From: Amylostereum areolatum
Taxonomy: Eukaryota; Basidiomycota; Agaricomycetes; Russulales; Stereaceae
Assembly (NCBI GenBank): GCA_012932865.1
Contig: SAXG01000025.1
Location: 62,001 to 126,000 of the forward strand
Length of the DNA: 64,000 nt
Reading direction: 5' to 3'
The position numbers and the translations under genes are program-made. The notes below the pieces were generated by a model. It had not been told where the DNA came from, searched no databases, and saw only the letters and a program-made list of their open reading frames with translations. Shown piece by piece: positions 34,347-44,942 of the stretch; within the stretch, counting starts at the first letter, position 1, and each line of letters starts with the position of its first letter.

Positions 34347-36118
34347 CTAACATAGGGAGTGCTCAAATGGATTGTAATAGTATGTAAATGGTACATGGGC
34401 GGATGTTCCGCCAGACGGAGAACACCCGCACTGCACGATCATCAACCACGGCAGCTGTCCCATCACGCCCGCCGGCCTCGCCGCCTCGGGATCCTCGTCC
34501 CCCTCTGGCACCACGTTGCTCGCTGACACTGTGAACACGTCCTCCGCCTCGAGCAGCTTCTGTGCGTCGATCACCGCCGGCGGCGTGCGCACGCCCGGAT
34601 GGGCGACAATCGACGGCACGCCCGACACGCGTCGGCCGCCATCGAGGATGCGGAAAGGCGGGAGACGCGGCGGAATTGGGAGGAGCGTGGGGGGAGGGCT
34701 TGCGAGGGGCCTGGGGGACGCCTGGGGGGGCCGAAGGAGGCGCGCGTGGCGGGTCCAAAGGTGCTGCGTCGTCCGCGGCGGGTGGGCGTGTCCTCGAGTC
34801 TTTCTCCCAATTCGTCATCTCATCCTCCTTGTCCTCGCTCTTGAACACCCCCTCGTTGTCCACGTTCATCGCCGCTGCCACCCACAGATCCGCAATATTC
34901 GTCACCGCATTCTCGTTCGCCATCAGCAGCCGTTGCGCAAAGTTGAGGTCGGCTCCATCCGTGCCGAACGAGCGCGACAGCCCGTCTCCCCCGTCGGCGG
35001 CGGTGCTGCCCCATCGGCGCAGAGCGCTGCCCGCACGCGAGGCGCGTGCGGAAGCTCGCCGTGCGTGCGGTGCCGTAGCCGTACGCGGACCCTTTCGTGA
35101 GGGAGGGGTAGGGATCTTGGTAGGCGTTTTGCTAGCTTTGCCCCGAGGGCGCCCATGAGCTCGGACTCGTTCAAGGTGCGGTAGTCGCACGCGTCGCCGC
35201 CTTGGTCGAACGACATGGTGGTGGAGTCGGGCGCAAGCATGGGGGAAGCGTCGCCACCGTTGGGCGAAGGACGGCGGCTAGCACCAAGGCTGGCAGATGG
35301 TGTCTCGGGGGCGTTGCCGACGCGCCGGGCGTTGTGGCGAGAGCGCTTCCGGATGACGTCGCTCTTTATTGAGATCGGACGGGCGGGACCATGGAGCTTG
35401 AAGCTAGAGGCAGATGGACGCGAGGCGTGGTCAGCTGGCTGTGTGATAAGAACAGCAAACGCGGGAGTTCCTCACTAGAGACCGCATCTGTTCGCCCGAG
35501 ATGAAAGGGAAGATGTGCGCGTGCACGTCCCCCTCCGGCGGTCGGTTGGTGCTGAACGGGAAATCGACCCCGGCGGGCGTTGGGCGTGTGGACGAGTGGG
35601 AGGGACAGGGGCGCGACAGGGGCGCGTCATGATCCTGTGGCCATTCGCATTCGCGAGAAAGGCCTGATCCGCACGGAAGGGGGGGACGAGGGGAGGGAGC
35701 GCGAGCGAGGAGGCATGCACGATGGGCTGGTGCGGCACGGCGGCATTGGCGTGAGGCATGGTTCCATGCATGTTGGGGGAAGGGTGTGCGCACGTATTGG
35801 GCACGAGGATGGGAATGGGGGCGAGGAGGCGAGGTACGGAGCTGGGCGTAGGGACGGGTGGGCGCGCGTTCGCGGTGTGTGTGTGGGGGGGGGGGGGGGT
35901 GATGCCGTGCACGTAGCAGGGTCGGGGGCGAGGGCGGAGATGAAGTGTTGGGCGAGGGGACAGGCGGTGGGGACGCGTGTGGTGCAATGGCCTCTTCCGG
36001 CACGAGGTTGTGGGCCTTGAGCGTGTCGGTCGCGACGGCGCGGATCCGTGCGCGTCTGGTGCCCGTACGCGTTGGGGTGAAAGGGGAGGGGGATGTGTAC
36101 TTACAAGTCAGCATGCTG
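34347..36118 (-). CDS. GATA-factor-like protein lacking half of its zinc finger
   Basis: The minus strand reads a Pro/Ser-rich protein by way of several exons. Blocks in order: RIRAVATDTLKAHNLVPEEA (before 36054), a His/Pro-rich middle, HIFPFISGEQMRSL (about 35480), then FKLHGPARPISIKSDVIRKR SRHNARR (about 35350-35420). The last block is the C-terminal half and basic tail of a fungal GATA finger (usual form CNACGL.FKLHG..RP.S.K.D.I.KR.R). The upstream half with its CxxC pair and the CNAC ligands is not encoded in the short interval before it. Further on come NFAQRLLMANENAVTNIADL and a C-terminal part ending ...TYYYNPFEHSLC at 34347; a frame change around 34640-34780 needs an intron in Pro-rich DNA. 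It could be a degenerate factor, or a fold that no longer binds zinc. Confidence 0.5.
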
Positions 36119-36527
36119 GAACAGAAAAGGGCGTGAATCACGCACCTGTACTCGCCCGCTTCTGCCCACCCTCCCTGCACCCCTCGACGACTTCGGCCTT
36201 GGACTTGTTCTTCCGAGGGTCCCGATGTTGATCAATGTTGACGCGTTGACGCGCGGCGGTGCTGGCTCGTCGGTCGAGGCAGAGCGAGAGGCGGACGGAG
36301 CTTGCTGTCACGGTGACAAGCGTCACGCTGCCCGCGAGCATATAAACCGGCATTCTCCGACAGCTCGTCATCCAGCATCTCTTTTCCTCCCCTTCTCCCA
36401 ATATCACATTCCTCCTCCTTCCCTTCCCTTCCTCCTCCATCGTCGGCTCCCGCCCCTCGCCACAGTCGCCGAGCTCGCGCCTCCGCGTCATCGTCTTCAC
36501 GTCCACTCTCGTGTCCTTTTCGGTGCC
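36119..36527. promoter_or_regulatory. Divergent upstream region with TATA box
   Basis: TATAAA at 36341-36346 faces the small gene at 36528; pyrimidine-rich DNA follows, as in many fungal leaders. A further 5' exon of the GATA-like gene could lie at 36119-36230 (minus strand encodes ...PRPKSSRGAGR...). Confidence 0.45.
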
Positions 36528-36826
36528 ATGTGTCGCTTTCATGAGTCCTTTCCCACTTTGTTTACGACAACTGGAAAGGTGCGTCGCTTCTCGTGTTTTC
36601 TCCGTTCGGGCCAGCTGACCCTTCTAGCAAATTCTGCAGGACAAGGTCTGGGAGCTTTGGAAAGTCGGAGGTGGTGAGTTCCAGTGACATCTCGATTCTG
36701 TCTGCCTTACTGATCCCATTCCTTTCAGTCACCCAGCCACTCATTTCGGCGTCAGCGTCGGACCGTCGGTATTTCGATCTTGAGCTTGATTATGTAATCG
36801 TTTATTGTACCTTACTTGTGAATTAA
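36528..36826 (+). CDS. Small protein of unknown function
   Basis: Exons 36528-36578, 36640-36673 and 36729-36826 join to 60 codons starting MCRFHESFPTLF, with DKVWELWKVGG in the second exon. Both introns have GT-AG ends and CAG acceptors, and a TATA box lies 180 bp upstream. I do not recognise the product. Alternatively exon 3 may splice from about 36760 to the frame at 37196, with the AT-rich element between them lying in an intron. Confidence 0.35.
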
Positions 36827-36965
36827 TAATAAATGCTTTTCTGCGACTTATAAACACTTAAGTTGTCTGATATCTTGATAACCATTGAATAAGCTGTTTG
36901 TTGCAGAGCACTTATAACATGTAATTACTTTCAATTACTAAGCTAGTAACATGCCTAGTTTGAGG

Positions 36966-37142
36966 GGTGTTTGGGATGGTAATTGAAGGTAATTGAATCA
37001 ATAACAAGCAACTATGCTTAAGGGAAAAAAATAACTCAGGCTGACCTAGGTAATTTGCTGTAATTACCAACTTCAGGTAACTGACGGTAATTGACGATAA
37101 CTGAGCACAATTACAGTCAATTACCTTCAATAACTAGGGGGT
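36966..37142. repeat. AT-rich MITE-like element
   Basis: Left end ggtaattgaaggtaattga (36979 on) and right end tcaattaccttcaataac (about 37116-37133) are inverted copies, and gtaatt/aattac words recur between them. The outer part begins ggggtgtttggga, a form seen at the ends of many miniature transposons. The TSD is unclear. Confidence 0.4.
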
Positions 37143-37204
37143 AGGATCCCTGATGTACGGGTTTCATTTTCCAATCGAATGCTTTATTTCTAACAGCGCC
37201 TTCC

Positions 37205-37765
37205 TTGGATGTAGAGACGAGTAGCCTGGAGCCAATGATGAGCCCACATGTGGACCCGGTAACATTCCAGTTCACGCAAGACGAGCTTTGGAAGGCGGCG
37301 GAGGGCCTTGTTCACATGAAGCATCAGCATGATCGGCAAGCAGTGGTAGAACGGGTCATAGCCGGGAACGAAGCGACCCGGAAGGCATACTTGTAGGAGG
37401 CTGAGGAGCAGCGAAAGCTGACACTCCAATCGCTCATCGGGAACACAGCATTGCACCCAGCACTGGAGAATTTTTTGCCTGAGTTCACTGCTTCAAAGAA
37501 AGTTAGGTCTTTCCAGAAGGCCCTACATCGGGCCTACCTCCCCTTCAGAGTAGCGCAGGTATCTGCGCAAGAAGAGGCATGCGCACTAGATGAGGAGATC
37601 CAGGAGTTAACTGGAATTCTCACGGACTTCGACGAGGTTGAAGGTGCAGTTAACATCTTGATCAAGGACTTGGAGACCAGGTTGGCTCCGCGGCGCGCAT
37701 ACTCACCCTTCGTCCTCGACGCGGTGCCGCCAAGTCAGCATGCGGATGGCTATGAGGACAACTAA
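37205..37765 (+). pseudogene. Unrecognised coding frame with one internal stop
   Basis: One frame reads 186 codons of protein-like sequence with a single TAG at 37394-37396 (ATRKAYL-stop-EAEEQRKL). The text is rich in Glu, Leu and Lys with helix-like patterns (ELWKAAEGLVHMKHQHD; LDEEIQELTGILTDFDEVEG). An acceptor-like ctaacag lies just before it, at 37190-37196. I cannot name the family; a coiled-coil region of a gene or a retroelement gag remnant are options. Confidence 0.4.
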
Positions 37766-37928
37766 ACCTGTAGAGTCGGAAAATGTATAAAGGTCTTCTG
37801 TCTCTATCCTGCCCCCACAATCCAATTTGTTCCTTCCTTTGCAACCTCGTTGACGGCCGCGGCGATGAGATAGGGACCCATGGAGCGGTTGCAGGTAGGG
37901 GAACGGGAGTGGACCGAGGGACCCTTGG

Positions 37929-39890
37929 TGCGGCCGGATCGAGAGCGACGAAGGGGTGCTAGTCAAGTCGGTGTCCGGCCACATCGAGAGGAACAGTGAT
38001 ACCGCAGATGGTCCTGTGTGCGGCGACATCGAGAGAAACGGGGGCTGCCTCACAAAGGTGGGTGCGACCGCATCGAGAGGAACAGATGCCACCGTGCAGA
38101 TCCCTGTGCGGCCGCATCGAGAGCAACGGAGATGCGGCGGTTGGTCCCTCCTGCAGCCGCATCACGAGCAACGGAGGTGCGGCAGTTGATCCCGCGTGCG
38201 GCCGCATCGAGCGAAACAAACGAAGATCCACAGATCAACGTGCGGCCGCGTCGAGTGGAACGGACGCAGATCCACAGATCAACGTGCGGCCGTGTCGAGT
38301 GGAACGGACACAGACGGACAGATCGGCGTGCGGCCGCATCGAGAGCAACGGAGATACGGCGGTTGGTCCCTCCTGCGGCCGCATCACGAGCAACGGAGGT
38401 GCGGCAGTCGATCCCGTGTGCGGCCGCATCGAGCGAAACGAACGCAGATCCACAGATCAACGTGTGGCCGCGTCGAGTGGAATGGACGCAGACGGACAGA
38501 TCGGCGTGTGGCCGCATCGAGAGGAACGGATGCCGCCGCACAGATCCCTTTGCGGCCGCATCGAGAGCAACGGAGATGCGGCGGTTGGTCCCTCCTGCGG
38601 CCGCATCACGAGCAACGGAGGTGCGGCAGTCGATCCCGCGTGCGGCCACATCGAGCGAAACGGGGGCTGCCCCACAAACGTAGGTGCGGCCGCGTCGAGT
38701 GGAACGGACGCCGACCCACAGATCGACGTGCGGCCGCATCTAGAGAAACGGACGTGCGGCAGTTGGTTCCTTGTGCGGCCGCACCGAGTGGAACCAGAGC
38801 GGACGCCGCGATGTCAGCAACGGTCTACCTGCGATGCAGGTTCAGGACGTCGCGACGAGGATAGGACGAGGTATAAACTAGGTGAAACGAAGGTGTGGAT
38901 CTACCCCTGCAGTACTTAGGGAGGATCCCCCAGGTAGCCGGAGAATAGAAAAGGTCGAGATGACCCCTCCTCATAGATTGGTGAGCCCTTATATACATGA
39001 GGATAAGGACCCAAACGAAGACAAACAAAGCCGGAGTAGGAGTGGGTCAGGACGGACTACGAAGTGGGTACCACGGAGTACGAAGTGGGTCACAGCACGA
39101 GGCGAGGTAAGTATGACTCCAAGGTCTAGATCATGACCGAGGAAGCCGAGAAGACCGGTATGCCCGAAGGGCCGGACACGATGCGAAGCGAGGCGAAGTC
39201 CGATGCGAGGTCCGATGGTAAACTACTATAAGCTACAATAAATGTAGGTCCGATGTATACAATTTGGAGGCGTTCATGACACGCGACGCGTAATGCGGCC
39301 GCATCGAGTGGAACGTGTGCCGCTCAAGAAGTTCGTCGTGCGGCCGCATTGAGTGGAAAGGGAGTGGATCCCAAGATCCATGTGCGGCCACATCGAGCGG
39401 AGCGGGAGGTGACCCAGCAACCGGCCGTGCGGCCACATTGAGTGGAATGGAAGTCGGTCGCAAAATCATTCATGTGGCCGCCTCAACACAAACAGACATG
39501 CGGCAGCCGCATCCAGAGCAGCTGCAGTGGGCTCAGATGTCCGCCGTGCGGCCGCATCAAAGAGAACGGATGTAGGTCTGTTGGCCCTAGTGTGGCCGCA
39601 TCGAAGGCAACGACAGCGTGTGATCAGACCATTATGTGGCCGCATTGAGGGGAACGTGAGCTGACTCTGTCACCTTTTGTGCGGCCGTATCGAGAGCAAA
39701 GGGACCGCACGGGTCGACTCTCCCTTCGGCCGGACTGAGAGCAACGGATGTGTGGTACTTCAGGGCTTGTCCGGCCGCATTGAGTGGAACGACGGCCCGC
39801 AATGTAGCCTCCATCCGGCCGCATCGAGTGCAACAGGTGTAGATCCAAGACACGGTACGTGCGGCCACATGGAAGGAAACATCGGGGAGG
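37929..39890. repeat. NotI-rich minisatellite, about 45-bp unit
   Basis: The word tgcggccgcatcgag (or close variants) recurs about 33 times every 41-50 bp, starting near 37929, 37977, 38023, 38065, 38107, 38152, 38199, 38244 and so on, to about 39859. The array is cut by the solo LTR at 38812-39281. Larger blocks repeat every 222-226 bp (five units): compare 38107, 38330 and 38550, or 38199, 38421 and 38641. Because the unit is near 45 bp, frames stay open on both strands for 200-300 codons, with a 15-residue period such as CGRIESNGDAAVGPS. The 8-bp NotI site GCGGCCGC is present in many units. Confidence 0.9.
38812..39281 (+). mobile_element. Solo LTR, family A, copy 2
   Basis: Starts TGTCAGCAACGG and ends GTTCATGACA. 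It is flanked by cgcga at 38807-38811 and 39282-39286. It is 470 bp against 492 bp in copy 1 (4540-5031), with small indels. It lies inside the minisatellite, so it is younger than that part of the array. Confidence 0.9.
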
Positions 39891-40135
39891 ACTCCTAAGA
39901 CGGCTCCTCCATGAGGCGTATCAAACAGTACGGCCGGACTGGACAGTGTTCTCTATCAACGATCCGGGCCATCGAGTCGCCCCTCACACATACTCCGTAT
40001 TACACGGTGCGGGCGAGTCCTCCGCCAGCGCGGGCGGACTGTTGGAAACGGGCGGTGGTCAGAATGAGGGCGGGCGCGGGTGACCCGTTTCGAAAGGGCC
40101 TTTGTCAACGTCGGGTGCATCACATATATCAGACA
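39891..40135. other. Upstream region of the Ser/Pro-rich gene
   Basis: Nothing but the gene leader is suggested. Confidence 0.35.
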
Positions 40136-41264
40136 ATGTCACTGAATGGGCTCTGGGCCAAGACCCCCCTTCCAACATATCCTCGCATCCCGGTCGTCTT
40201 TGGATCTTGCAAAGGTATATCATGGTTGCCTGGCCGTGCGCTTTCCGTCCGCATCGACAGCATTGCAATTGATGTCACACCGACACAGGAGGGCCCCGTG
40301 GTGGCGCCAGCTCCCTCTTCCGGCTCGTCTGCCCCTCAGACACCGGCGAAACGTCGTCAATGGGAGTTGGACCCGACGGACTCCATGGACACCTCACCAG
40401 GCATGTCTACTCCCCAATCCTCGCGTCTGCAGCGACGATGGGATATGCCTGTCACTGTGGGTGCTAATACCCAGGTCACATCCCCTTCGTCGTCTTGGAG
40501 GTATGCCCCCCCCCCCGTTCACGCTCGTATCTTTCGCTAACCCTTCGCTGTTACAAAGTCCGACGGTGAATACAGCCTCTGTGGGGCCTTCCCAAACAGC
40601 CTTCTCTGGTCCCCCCCTCGCTCGCCCTCAATTTCTTGCTCCGACTGCGCCCGGACCTTCGGCGATGGTCGCACCGACGGTGGGGTAAGAATTTCAATCT
40701 TTATATTTTGTATCATCTCTCTTACCTTCCCATGAGGATTCAAATGCCCCAGGATTTGTACACGGCCCCGACATACACTTACAACACCGTTCAATCATCG
40801 TCCGTTCCACCGACTACGGCCTCAGTGTAGGTTGCTTCCCCCTACACGTTCCACGCTAATTAATTCCCCAGACCTTTCCAAACGTCTCCGCAATTCTCGC
40901 GCGATATCTTCATGACTTCCTCCCCGTATGTTCTTTACTCGTCTGACTCGAAAATTGCTGACAGTTACTACTTAGGATGGTTTCTCCTGAACATACAGGG
41001 ACTTCGACGATGACACAATATGCAACTGCAGCATCTGCCTCCGGAGTCCCTACATTTGGCGGTAGACTCTCTCCTGTGTATGTCATCGCATTTTGGGGTT
41101 CAAAGGTTCGTTTTTTTCTAACTCTTTGCTTCAGGACACCTTCACCTCCAATCGGTATTGGTCGTGCTCCGACTGCCGTATCTTCGGACAGTGTCTCAGC
41201 CGGCCCTTCGACATCTGGACGGCCCAAGAGAGCTTCGAAGGGCAAGGGCAGGGGCAAGCCTTGA
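40136..41264 (+). CDS. Ser/Pro-rich protein of unknown function
   Basis: Six exons join in frame to 288 codons: 40136-40500, 40559-40684, 40737-40826, 40872-40925, 40976-41077 and 41135-41264, all with GT-AG introns. The N-terminus looks folded (MSLNGLWAKTPLPTYPRIPV, VFGSCKGISWLPGRALSVRI) and is followed by a long Ser/Thr/Pro-rich region and a basic tail (RPKRASKGKGRGKP). I do not recognise it. It lies just upstream, on the same strand, of another unknown gene and a Helitron transposase remnant, so it may be element-associated. The consistent splice phases argue for a real gene. Confidence 0.55.
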
Positions 41265-41575
41265 ATTTGATTATGTCCATGTACACTACGCCGTTTTCGT
41301 TTGGGGCCTCGTTTAAGTACAGTAGTCGCAATCGCAATCAGTGAACAATGTGAAATACCTGTGTCTGCCCCATACTGCCAACGGTGTGGCTCTAACCCCT
41401 AATTTGGCATGAGATAGCGCGCAATTTGACTTTACTTAGTTGTCTCACGGTTTCTTTGCGACACTCTGCAGTCTGCACCGACCTCCTATACACCGACCGA
41501 CTGTTGCTGGCTTGATCATGATCTTAGCATGCACATCTCGGTCCTCCCGATAGATATCTCACCTGTCTCTGTGAC

Positions 41576-42398
41576 ATGACTGATCTGGTTTCCTATTTAT
41601 GCGTGCTGTTCTTCCGACTGCCGTTCTCTATCGCACATGAACCTGGCATGGTTTCGCCACACCATCCCCCACCTTTCATCTGTCCACTCTTTCCCGTCAC
41701 AAGTGAGTGTTCTTTCTTTCCTAGCTATGAGCATTGTCAAGCTTACTGTTTTTATGTACAGACGATGTATCCCATGGCCCATTTCCGTCGAAAACCATCG
41801 TCCAATCCGAACTCGCTCGCACAATTGTGCTCAGATGCGTGAACGATCCATTCGCGTTTGATGATGTCGCCGAGCGGTTGGCTGCCGCTTTGGTGGTGCG
41901 TTCCGTTATCTTTCCTTCTTACCATGTGCTGAAGGATCTTAGAATGGTCATCCGTTTTTTGACACCTCTTGGACGCCATCTGCTCACAACCCCCTGATCC
42001 GTGCAACATTCCTTTGGAGCCGTGTTCCGCCCAATTCTTATTCATACCCCTCGTCATCTTTCTCGTGCTTATTTTCCATCGACTCTGCTTCACCATCATC
42101 TGCGTTGGATCTCGCCTATGTTTTGTGGCGTATCACCGACACCGCACGCTTTACAACTGGATCCAACCCTATTCTTCTTGGCGTCTCTTACGCGTTCCAT
42201 TCCACAGGTATCTATGGCCATTTACTATACAATCAAGACATGGCACGCTATTTTAGCATCATCGAGGCAAATGCTAATATGCCCGTGAACCATCCACATT
42301 GGTGGCCCGTCACCGTTTCATGGCCAGACGAGAACCCCACCGTCGTCGAGAGGGTCACAATGGAGACCTGTATTTCATATGTGCCTGACTTGATCTAA
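41576..42398 (+). CDS. Unrecognised 238-residue protein
   Basis: Exons 41576-41702, 41762-41895 and 41943-42398 join in frame to 238 codons. The text includes KTIVQSELARTIVLRCVNDP, LDLAYVLWRITDTARFTTGS and NHPHWWPVTVSWPDENPTVV, with balanced composition and no repeats. The family is unknown to me. It lies between the Ser/Pro-rich gene and the Helitron transposase start, all on the plus strand. Confidence 0.5.
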
Positions 42399-43137
42399 GC
42401 TACCTTCACGCACCCGACGTTTCCCCTCAGCCATATCATACGGACGTCGTCGGCACCTATTCGTGATAGCGGTGACCGACGACCATATCATATTCACACA
42501 TCCTCTCATATAAATCCACCCCTGTCATTCAACTACCCCGGGCGATCACCTACCTCTCTGTAACTGGCTTGCACCTCATGTTGTACGTTCTATACTATAT
42601 ACACACGCCCTTTCCACACTTATCCCTCTATCAGGTCTTCAAAATGACACTACTATCAACACTCAAACTCCTCCGTCTCTTCTGTATTGGCACCGTGCAT
42701 TCAGTCTCCGATGACTTAACGGTTGTCGAGCAACAACAACGCGGTCCGCAACACGTCCATCATTTGCCTTCGGTTCGTCCCTCTTTAGCTCTTCTCCCGG
42801 TGTCTTATTTGATCCTGATATTCATTCAGTTCTTTCTTCCTGAGCGATCAGATCTACCTCCCCTCGTGTCGGATTTGTCGCCGCACTCATCAATGCCATC
42901 CCTGGAAACTATGTCCTCCAGTTCGGTACAGCATTCTACCAATACCCATTTATCTCCTACCCTCTCCTCTACTGCTTCATACCTTCGTGCATATATTGCC
43001 AAGTTTACCTCGCGTTGAACGCCTACGTCTCCTTTTCTGTCCTCAGAATCACATTCCTTTGTTCTGGTACGCATGTAGTGCCTCGGTTAGCCTTACCCCC
43101 TCTTATCAAGTGTCCTGTTATATTGTATTCAGTGATG
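42399..43137. other. Gap before the Helitron frame, possible exons
   Basis: A frame at 42844-43090 reads VGFVAALINAIPGNYVLQF and runs on into the Helitron frame. A frame at 42650-42780 (MTLLSTLKLLRLFC...) may be another exon. Either could be 5' exons of the transposase gene; I cannot decide. Confidence 0.3.
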
Positions 43138-44009
43138 ACTGTCCCCGAACTCTGGCAAATTGGGCCGATATCAACACCAAGACTCGTGTGGGGGGCGGTT
43201 CGGAACGGAAGACCTCACGAGTGTCCTCATTGTGGCATCGCGCTACTCACAGGAGAGTCCCCGGGTTTTTGCTGTGGTCCGAACGGGAAATACGTCGATG
43301 CAACGCCTCCTCTCCCCCCTCTCCCTGTCGAATTCAACGACGTCATAAACCACCCTGACATCTCGAAAATTTCTCGGAAACTTAACCTCATTTTCTCCTT
43401 TGCATCACTCGAAACCACTCATGCGTTCCCATCGCTCCATGATCCACAGGGTTTTCTTGCGATCCAGGGAAAGGTATACCACCGTGTCCGGCCTACTCAT
43501 GACAACTCCGCCGTGCGTTGGCTTCTTTACGACGGAGCAATGGTCAATGATGACGTCCTACCTCATGCCCGTCAGGCAGCCGACATCCCTGCTCACTTGA
43601 TTCATCTCGTTCGCAGTGCAATTCTACGAGTAAATCCTCTCGCGGTAGCCCTCAGAGCCCTGGCATCTGTCAATGCACAGGCGTACCCCTCAGCACGTCT
43701 TATTCTCTCGGAGTCTGGAGCTGCGAACGAGATCGCGGCCCTCATGTCATTCGAAAACACAACACTGAATGAAGTCCAACCTAGGCGTGTCATCATCACT
43801 CGCAACGACGGCTCCGAACAATATATAGCCACCTACAGCCGTCTCTGGGAACCACTATCTTACCCTCTCCTTTTTCCACACGCTACCCTCGGCTGGGGGA
43901 AAACCGGAGCCGTCGGCGACATTACCGGATACCCCACCATTGCTGCACAGGCTGCAGGTCCCGCTGATGCAGACGATTCCCCGACGCAGATGTGGCATTA
44001 CCGGCGCAA

Positions 44010-44467
44010 TGTCATGAACGGTCTATAATTTTCTTTTTACTTTACATCGGTTACACGCTTTAGGACTTATCGACTTATCACCGGTCCGGCTCCACCTTGG
44101 CCCGGACCCGGCTCATCTATATCCCGCCCGGACCCACGTGACTCATCTCAGTCCGGGTCTGACTCCTTTCTCTTGACTCATGCTGTACGATACTGACTCA
44201 TGCTGTGCTCTTTTACATACGACTGCTTACTTATACTTGGTCTGCTTACTGATCGCCGTGTATTGGTTGCTTACCTAAGTCTCTCTCCTCTTGTGTATAT
44301 AAGGCTCGCTCTCGCTGTACATATTCCTTATCTCGAGCTAGTCAATTCTACCGACTTTGCTTGCTTTCCCTCGTCTGTTGCCGTGTCTGATCGGCTCCCC
44401 TCTGTCGTCCTCATCTTCTAGTCAGCTGTGTCGTAACTTGGTGCCGTCGCACTAGTCGTTGCTGACA
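44010..44467 (+). repeat. Gypsy-2 5' LTR
   Basis: 458 bp, TG...CA ends. TATATAAG at 44296-44303 is the probable TATA box. Confidence 0.95.
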
Positions 44468-44942
44468 TAAGCTTGAGATCTATTCACTCTTGCACCACCC
44501 TACGACCGTCCCTACGTACTGTAGCGTAGTAGTAGTAGTACCCGTCTGGTACTGACCTTGTCCTTCCCCCGTGCCGCCCTAGACCGTTGCCCCCAGAGTA
44601 CGCGACTCGTTACCCTGACATTGTGGTCGTGCGCACGTATACCGGTGCCGGCTTGACGTTTCCTCAAAATGTTACACCTACTCGAGACTCTCCAATACCA
44701 GGAGTTGAAAGCTCAGAGGTGACAGTAGAAGGTGCACCTTTGGTGTAGGAAACGAGTAAAAGCGGCGAAACTGAGGAAAGCGGTTTAGGAAGTCTTTGGG
44801 CTCGTGTCCCCTAGACGAAGAGACAGCCAACAGGTCGAGAAGACTGAGGCAGACCGTCTTGCGATCTCATAACAGAACCACCTTCCCTCGACAAAATCTT
44901 CCCTTGCCGCACAGAGTAACCATTTCGACTGGGGGCTCGTGC

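Noticed and set aside
35885..35899. Poly-G run (also 8723-8740 and poly-C at 57703-57719)
   Set aside because: Simple homopolymers, possible sequencing artefacts, no function implied.
37996..38919. 307-codon frame in the minisatellite as a gene
   Set aside because: Several frames on both strands are equally open because the unit is near 45 bp; no start, promoter or flanking exon supports one.
37929..39890. CRISPR-like array
   Set aside because: Spacing is regular, but units are contiguous variants of one repeat without unique spacers, and the genome is eukaryotic.
44200..44421. 73-codon frame in each Gypsy-2 LTR
   Set aside because: Lies over the TATA box region of the LTR and recurs only because the LTR does.
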